Shown here piece after piece: positions 60,680 to 64,000 of a stretch of DNA of 64,000 nucleotides. Each line of letters starts with the position of its first letter. The stretch's first letter is position 1. This DNA comes from JANPLG01 sp964609085 (GTDB taxonomy: Bacteria > Armatimonadota > SYMT01): the NCBI GenBank assembly GCA_964609085.1, contig CAZSRZ010000007.1, positions 15,598 to 79,597 of the forward strand, in the 5' to 3' direction. The notes beneath the pieces are model-generated. The model did no database searches, had not been told where the DNA came from, and worked only from the letters and a program-made list of their open reading frames with translations. A program made the translations under genes and the position numbers.

Positions 60680-62011
60680 TCACAACGGCGCAGCCGTGAA
60701 CTCCGGCTTCGTGTCCGCAAGGATCTCGCGCAGCGCTGTGCGATCCTCGAGTGAGAGATGGCGGAAGTGCGGCGTAGGCTCCTCGTCACTCAGCACTCTC
60801 CGGAGGTGGGAGTAAACGACGCGCCGCGCCTCCCGGGGCAGCCCCTCGAAGGCGTCGGAGTAGATCAGGTAGCTGCACGGGTACTTCAGCAGTCGGGATT
60901 TCAGATCGAGCTCGCGCAGTGAGCGACCCTTGCGATCGCGAGGGCCGTTGAGCGCAAACTCGCGGCTGAAGCTTGACGTGCCGGCGACCGGGGCTGGTAG
61001 ACGCGGCTCCCCGCTGAAAAGCAGCCCCCTGAGCAGTGCCTCGGCGGCCCGATCGATGGCGCGCGTTGCCTCGTCCGAGAGGGTTGGCGGCTTCGAATCC
61101 GTGCCCATACCGGGCTGGGCCTCCGCAAACAGCGCGCGCCTCGTTTCGTAGTTGAGCTGCGTGATCAGGTTGTGCACGGAAGCTTGATGGGTAAGCACCA
61201 TCAGCGCGACGAGATCGCTGTGTCCGGAGGGGTAGTGACTCGTGTCCACCCGGCCGCGCAGATCCAGAAGATTCCCATCCCTTGCCGACCCGGGACGGTC
61301 CGCCTGGGCCAGGGAGTGGGTGATCCGGTTTCCCATGTGTGACGCCTGGCCGTGAGTGCCCGTCACATACCAACCGCCGTAGCGCTCCGAGAGGGGGCTG
61401 GAGTCGGTGGTCAGGTACGAACCGGCATCGAGCACCGTCTGACCAGTCCGGTCGGCGAATACGGAGCGGACGATGTGGCCGGGGACGCTCCGGGAGAAGG
61501 TGGAGGCATGGCAGGTGAGGCACTCATAGCCCTGCCTGACGAAGCGAGGCTTGCCTGAATCGACCTGGCGCAGCGTGTAGAAGACAGCGCCCAACTGGGG
61601 ATCCGTGGTTGCAATCTCCAGGAAGGGACCACTCCGTACGTAACCCAGATACGAGCTGTCGTTGAAGTAGATCGCCCTCGGTGCGGCGGGGCTGATCCTT
61701 TCTCGTTGAAAGCTGGTCTTCGAGAAGACAAGTGCCTGCGAGGAGATGGGAATCTGTAGGGTGGAGAGTAGGGAGTCGAGATAGCCGCGCTCTCCCGACC
61801 AGGTTAGCCGCGTTGCGCCGGCATTGATCCGCGCCTGGAGTTGGGCGACGGGGTCATTGCTCGGGGTCGCCGAGTAGCTAATCGGGGGTTCATCCAGCCC
61901 TCCGCCGGCGCCCGCGGCACCCGCGACGACCACTGCCGCCATCACCGAGATCGACACCGCCAGCAGCCGGCGCGTGCCATGCGCCGATTGTCGTGGAAAC
62001 TTACCAGACAT
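60680..62011 (-). CDS. Exported CxxCH (cytochrome c-like) protein of unknown function
   Basis: A 443-residue protein with a signal peptide (VSISVMAAVVVAGAAGAG). One haem-binding motif Cys164-x2-Cys167-His168 (YECLTCHAST) lies in a region with YGGWYVTGTHG and HMGNR. The rest is unlike the DUF1501/DUF1549 set; SDLVALMVLTHQASVHN is a likely helical segment. I do not recognise a named family, although similar proteins are annotated as cytochrome-containing hypotheticals in planctomycete-like genomes. Start ATG 62011 has GAGGAG at 62017-62022 upstream. It converges with the sigma factor gene, seven bases apart. Confidence 0.78.
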   Translation of the reverse strand: MSGKFPRQSAHGTRRLLAVSISVMAAVVVAGAAGAGGGLDEPPISYSATPSNDPVAQLQARINAGATRLTWSGERGYLDSLLSTLQIPISSQALVFSKTSFQRERISPAAPRAIYFNDSSYLGYVRSGPFLEIATTDPQLGAVFYTLRQVDSGKPRFVRQGYECLTCHASTFSRSVPGHIVRSVFADRTGQTVLDAGSYLTTDSSPLSERYGGWYVTGTHGQASHMGNRITHSLAQADRPGSARDGNLLDLRGRVDTSHYPSGHSDLVALMVLTHQASVHNLITQLNYETRRALFAEAQPGMGTDSKPPTLSDEATRAIDRAAEALLRGLLFSGEPRLPAPVAGTSSFSREFALNGPRDRKGRSLRELDLKSRLLKYPCSYLIYSDAFEGLPREARRVVYSHLRRVLSDEEPTPHFRHLSLEDRTALREILADTKPEFTAAPL

Positions 62012-62116
62012 ACTCACTCCTCGTGAGGACCGCCCATTCAAGAGCCTACCCGCCAACGGCACGCATGGAGAGGGAGTCTTGGGGCCGCGCCCGCCGGACC
62101 TCGGCCTCCCTTGCCT

Positions 62117-62130
62117 CCCGCCGGGGCGGG
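62117..62130. terminator. GC-rich hairpin downstream of the - strand sulfatase
   Basis: CCCGCC / GGCGGG with a 2-base GG loop, about 40 bases beyond the sulfatase stop on the - strand. It might slow polymerase; without a T tract it is a weak candidate. The rest of 62012-62167 shows nothing else that I recognise. Confidence 0.3.
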
Positions 62131-62167
62131 ACAGGGCACTCTCGAAGCCGCTCGCGCCCGGAGCGGA

Positions 62168-63619
62168 TCAGCGCGGGAGACGACCCGGTTCGCGAACTCC
62201 CCGTCCGCGGGTCTTTGTCAGCGAGTCGCCGAGTTCCCCACGGATATCGGCCGCGAGACCCTCCAGGCGCTTCCGCTCGTCGGGGTGGAGGGCAGCCAGA
62301 TCGCGGCGTTCGGAACGGTCGTCTGACAGGCGGTAGAGTTCGGGCTTCTGGATGGTGCGCATCTCATACCGGGAGGGCTTGCCGGCGGTCCCGCCCGGTT
62401 TGCCTCCCAGGGTGCGGTAGGTGTGAGGGAGCACAAGTTTCCAGCGACCATCGCCTGTGATCACGGCCTGCAACTCTCCCTGGAGGTAGTAGAGGGCGTA
62501 GGCCTCGTGGGGGTTGGTTGCCCCGGGACGATCGACCAACAGAGGCCACACGTCCTTTCCGTCGATAGGAAGCGGCGGCGGCGCCGCACCGGTGAGTCCG
62601 GCGAGGGTGGGAAGCAGGTCGATCGTCATCCACATCCTGTCGTTGGTCCGCCCAGCCGGGATCGTACCCGGCCAACGCAGCAGGCACGGCACGCGGACGC
62701 CTCCTTCCCAGACCGTTCCTTTGCCCTCGCGCAGAGGGCCGGCTGAGCCGGCATGGTCCCCATAGGAGAGCCAGGGACCGTTGTCGGAGGTGAAGATGAC
62801 GAGAGTGCGCCGTTCCGTACCGGTGCGGCGCACCGCCTCCAGAATCCGACCAACGGAGTCGTCGATCTCCTCGATGACGTCGCCGAACAGGCCTGCCGCC
62901 GACTTTCCGCGAAAACGCTCCCCTGCGAAGAGCGGCACGTGGGGCATGGTGTAGGCGACGTAGAGGAAGAAGGGTGATGCGGCATGCCTCTCCACGAATC
63001 GCACAGCCCGATCCGTGTAACGACCGGTCAACTCGGCCTGATCCCGAGCGGTGACGTTGGCATCGACGATCCGGTCACCGTCGATCAGCGGCAGGGCAGG
63101 GTAGGCACCGGGCGCAACCTCGGGGTGACCCGGCCACATGTCGTTGGAGTAGGGCAGGCCCAGGAACTCGTCGAAGCCGTGCTGGAGGGGTAGAAACGGC
63201 GTGTGGTGCCCGAGATGCCACTTGCCGACCATCCCGGTGGCGTAGCCCCGAGCTCGGAGCATCTCCGCCAGCGTTGTCTCTTCCGCTGCCAGTCCGTGCC
63301 GGGCATTGGGGCCGAGTGCGCCATGGATGCCCAGGCGATTCGCATAGCAGCCCGTCAGCAGGCTGGCTCGCGAGGCGGAACACACCGGCTGCGACACGTG
63401 GAAGTTGGTGAACCGGGTGCCGTCGCGAGCCAGCGAGTCAAGGTTCGGCGTGCGCACCTGCCGGGCCCCGTAGCAACCGAGGTCGCCGTAGCCCAGGTCG
63501 TCGGCGAAGATGAGCACGACATTCGGCGGCGGTTCGGAAGCTACCGCTTGGGCCACCGGAGGGCGAAGGAGTCCGGCAACCGAGACCAGCACAAGCAACC
63601 AGGCAGAACGTCGCACCAT
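62168..63619 (-). CDS. Exported arylsulfatase A-like sulfatase
   Basis: A 483-residue sulfatase with a signal peptide ending near VAQA. Metal site NVVLIFADDLGYGDLGCYG; formylglycine motif Cys80-Ser-Ala-Ser-Arg with ASLLTG; then MVGKWHLGHH, TMPHVPL, FTSDNGPW and LREGKGTVWEGGVRVP. Ala replaces the usual Pro, a variant common in these sulfatases, and Arg is kept. It likely hydrolyses sulfate esters outside the cytoplasm, after maturation by an FGE such as the one at 53536. GGGAGGT precedes ATG 63619. Confidence 0.93.
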   Translation of the reverse strand: MVRRSAWLLVLVSVAGLLRPPVAQAVASEPPPNVVLIFADDLGYGDLGCYGARQVRTPNLDSLARDGTRFTNFHVSQPVCSASRASLLTGCYANRLGIHGALGPNARHGLAAEETTLAEMLRARGYATGMVGKWHLGHHTPFLPLQHGFDEFLGLPYSNDMWPGHPEVAPGAYPALPLIDGDRIVDANVTARDQAELTGRYTDRAVRFVERHAASPFFLYVAYTMPHVPLFAGERFRGKSAAGLFGDVIEEIDDSVGRILEAVRRTGTERRTLVIFTSDNGPWLSYGDHAGSAGPLREGKGTVWEGGVRVPCLLRWPGTIPAGRTNDRMWMTIDLLPTLAGLTGAAPPPLPIDGKDVWPLLVDRPGATNPHEAYALYYLQGELQAVITGDGRWKLVLPHTYRTLGGKPGGTAGKPSRYEMRTIQKPELYRLSDDRSERRDLAALHPDERKRLEGLAADIRGELGDSLTKTRGRGVREPGRLPR

Positions 63620-63737
63620 CCAGGACCTCCCAGGCTCAGCCGCTACCGCAAGGTTTCGCCGCGATCACACGGGAACCTGCAAGCGGACGCTGGTGGGTAG
63701 GGATCAACCGGACCCGTTGGCGCCGGGGAATCTTCCC

Positions 63738-63791
63738 GACGACCTGTGTGCGCGGGCGTTCCGCCCGCATGGCGTTCACGAACCCGGCCCC
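63738..63791. repeat. 54-bp palindromic repeat, copy A
   Basis: Starts GACGACCTGTGTGCGCGG and holds the hairpin GCGGGCG-TTC-CGCCCGC at 63752-63768. About 78% identical by eye to copy B; separated from it by 116 bases. Confidence 0.7.
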
Positions 63792-63907
63792 AATCCACCG
63801 ACCCACCCGGGTTTCGTAGTCGAAGACTCCCGAGTGCCTCGTGACTCCGTCACAAGACGGAGGGCGAGTCCGTCATCGGGCGGGGATTCCCGATCGCCTG
63901 CGAGCAC

Positions 63908-63961
63908 GATGACCTGGGTGCGCGGGCGTCCGGCCCGCACGGCGATGACGAACTCGGCCCC
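63908..63961. repeat. 54-bp palindromic repeat, copy B
   Basis: Starts GATGACCTGGGTGCGCGG; followed directly by copy C. Its central stem is GCGGGC/GCCCGC with one G-G mismatch next to the loop. Confidence 0.8.
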
Positions 63962-64000
63962 GATGACCTGGGTGCGCGGGCCTCCGGCCCGCATGGCCAT
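63962..64000. repeat. 54-bp palindromic repeat, copy C (cut by window edge)
   Basis: The first 39 bases of a third copy, in tandem with copy B. Its stem is GCGGGCC-TCC-GGCCCGC. The array may continue beyond the window. Confidence 0.8.

Larger units (their letters stand above)
63620..64000. other. Gene-free right edge with repeats
   Basis: 381 bases upstream of the - strand sulfatase. I see no credible gene. The sulfatase promoter should lie in the first 100 bases, but no clear boxes are visible. The rest holds copies of a 54-bp palindromic repeat. Confidence 0.6.

Noticed and set aside
63776..64000. A 74-codon - strand open frame at the right edge
   Set aside because: It is made of translated copies of the 54-bp repeat (repeated RAGRPRTQV) and has no other support.
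63738..64000. CRISPR array
   Set aside because: The repeats are 54 bp palindromes; two are directly joined without spacer and one is 116 bases away. No cas genes are seen.

Overview
The window is 64 kb of high-GC DNA with many GTG and TTG starts. It reads as bacterial chromosome from a draft assembly or metagenome bin: a 10-N scaffold gap lies at 45080-45089. The right part carries DUF1501, DUF1549/DUF1553, planctomycete-type cytochrome, sulfatase and FGE genes. That set is typical of Planctomycetota and other PVC bacteria and also occurs in Armatimonadota and some Acidobacteria. I cannot choose between these from sequence alone. I saw no rRNA, tRNA, CRISPR array, insertion sequence or phage gene.

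Region 1 (1-43509) is one very long block of + strand genes for a surface polysaccharide, probably an O-antigen-like glycan exported by an ABC transporter. It starts with a truncated CDP-sugar epimerase, a GT-C membrane protein and the exporter pair Wzm/Wzt, where Wzt has a C-terminal glycan-binding domain. A CDP-sugar module follows: rfbF, rfbG, a C-methyltransferase, a PLP aminotransferase, a GNAT acyltransferase, a TylF-like methyltransferase and a two-subunit transketolase. From 12 to 40 kb there are many GT4 and GT2 glycosyltransferases, mixed with methyltransferases, two further nucleotide-sugar enzymes, a UGM-like flavoprotein, a second GT-C protein and a single 1082-residue protein joining asparagine synthetase B to a GT4 glycosyltransferase. 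The block ends with an epimerase / PIG-L deacetylase / WbqC / DegT aminotransferase module. Most genes overlap by 4 bases or sit a few bases apart, so long polycistronic, translationally coupled expression is likely.

Region 2 (43510-48579) starts with a 319-base non-coding leader that has a plausible sigma-70 promoter. It continues with a WecA/MraY-family initiating transferase, an O-antigen ligase/polymerase broken by the scaffold gap and carrying an unusual C-terminal domain, a strong hairpin, rmlC and a DPM1-like GT2. Together with Region 1 this covers precursor supply, chain initiation, chain assembly, export, and ligation or polymerisation.

Region 3 (48680-52016, - strand) has four genes: a VOC-fold protein, a small membrane protein, an exported HMA-like protein without metal cysteines, and a tandem alpha/beta hydrolase.

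Region 4 (52196-60672, + strand) is a compact six-gene unit: exported sulfatase with a variant FGE-recognition motif, membrane-anchored formylglycine-generating enzyme, DUF1501 protein, DUF1549/DUF1553 haem-motif protein, cytochrome c-WD40 protein, and an ECF sigma factor coupled to the last of these. I consider this unit and the AsnB-GT4 fusion the most interesting parts of the window. Region 5 (60680-63619, - strand) holds an exported CxxCH protein and a second sulfatase with a more usual motif. The right edge (63738-64000) carries copies of a 54-bp palindromic repeat.
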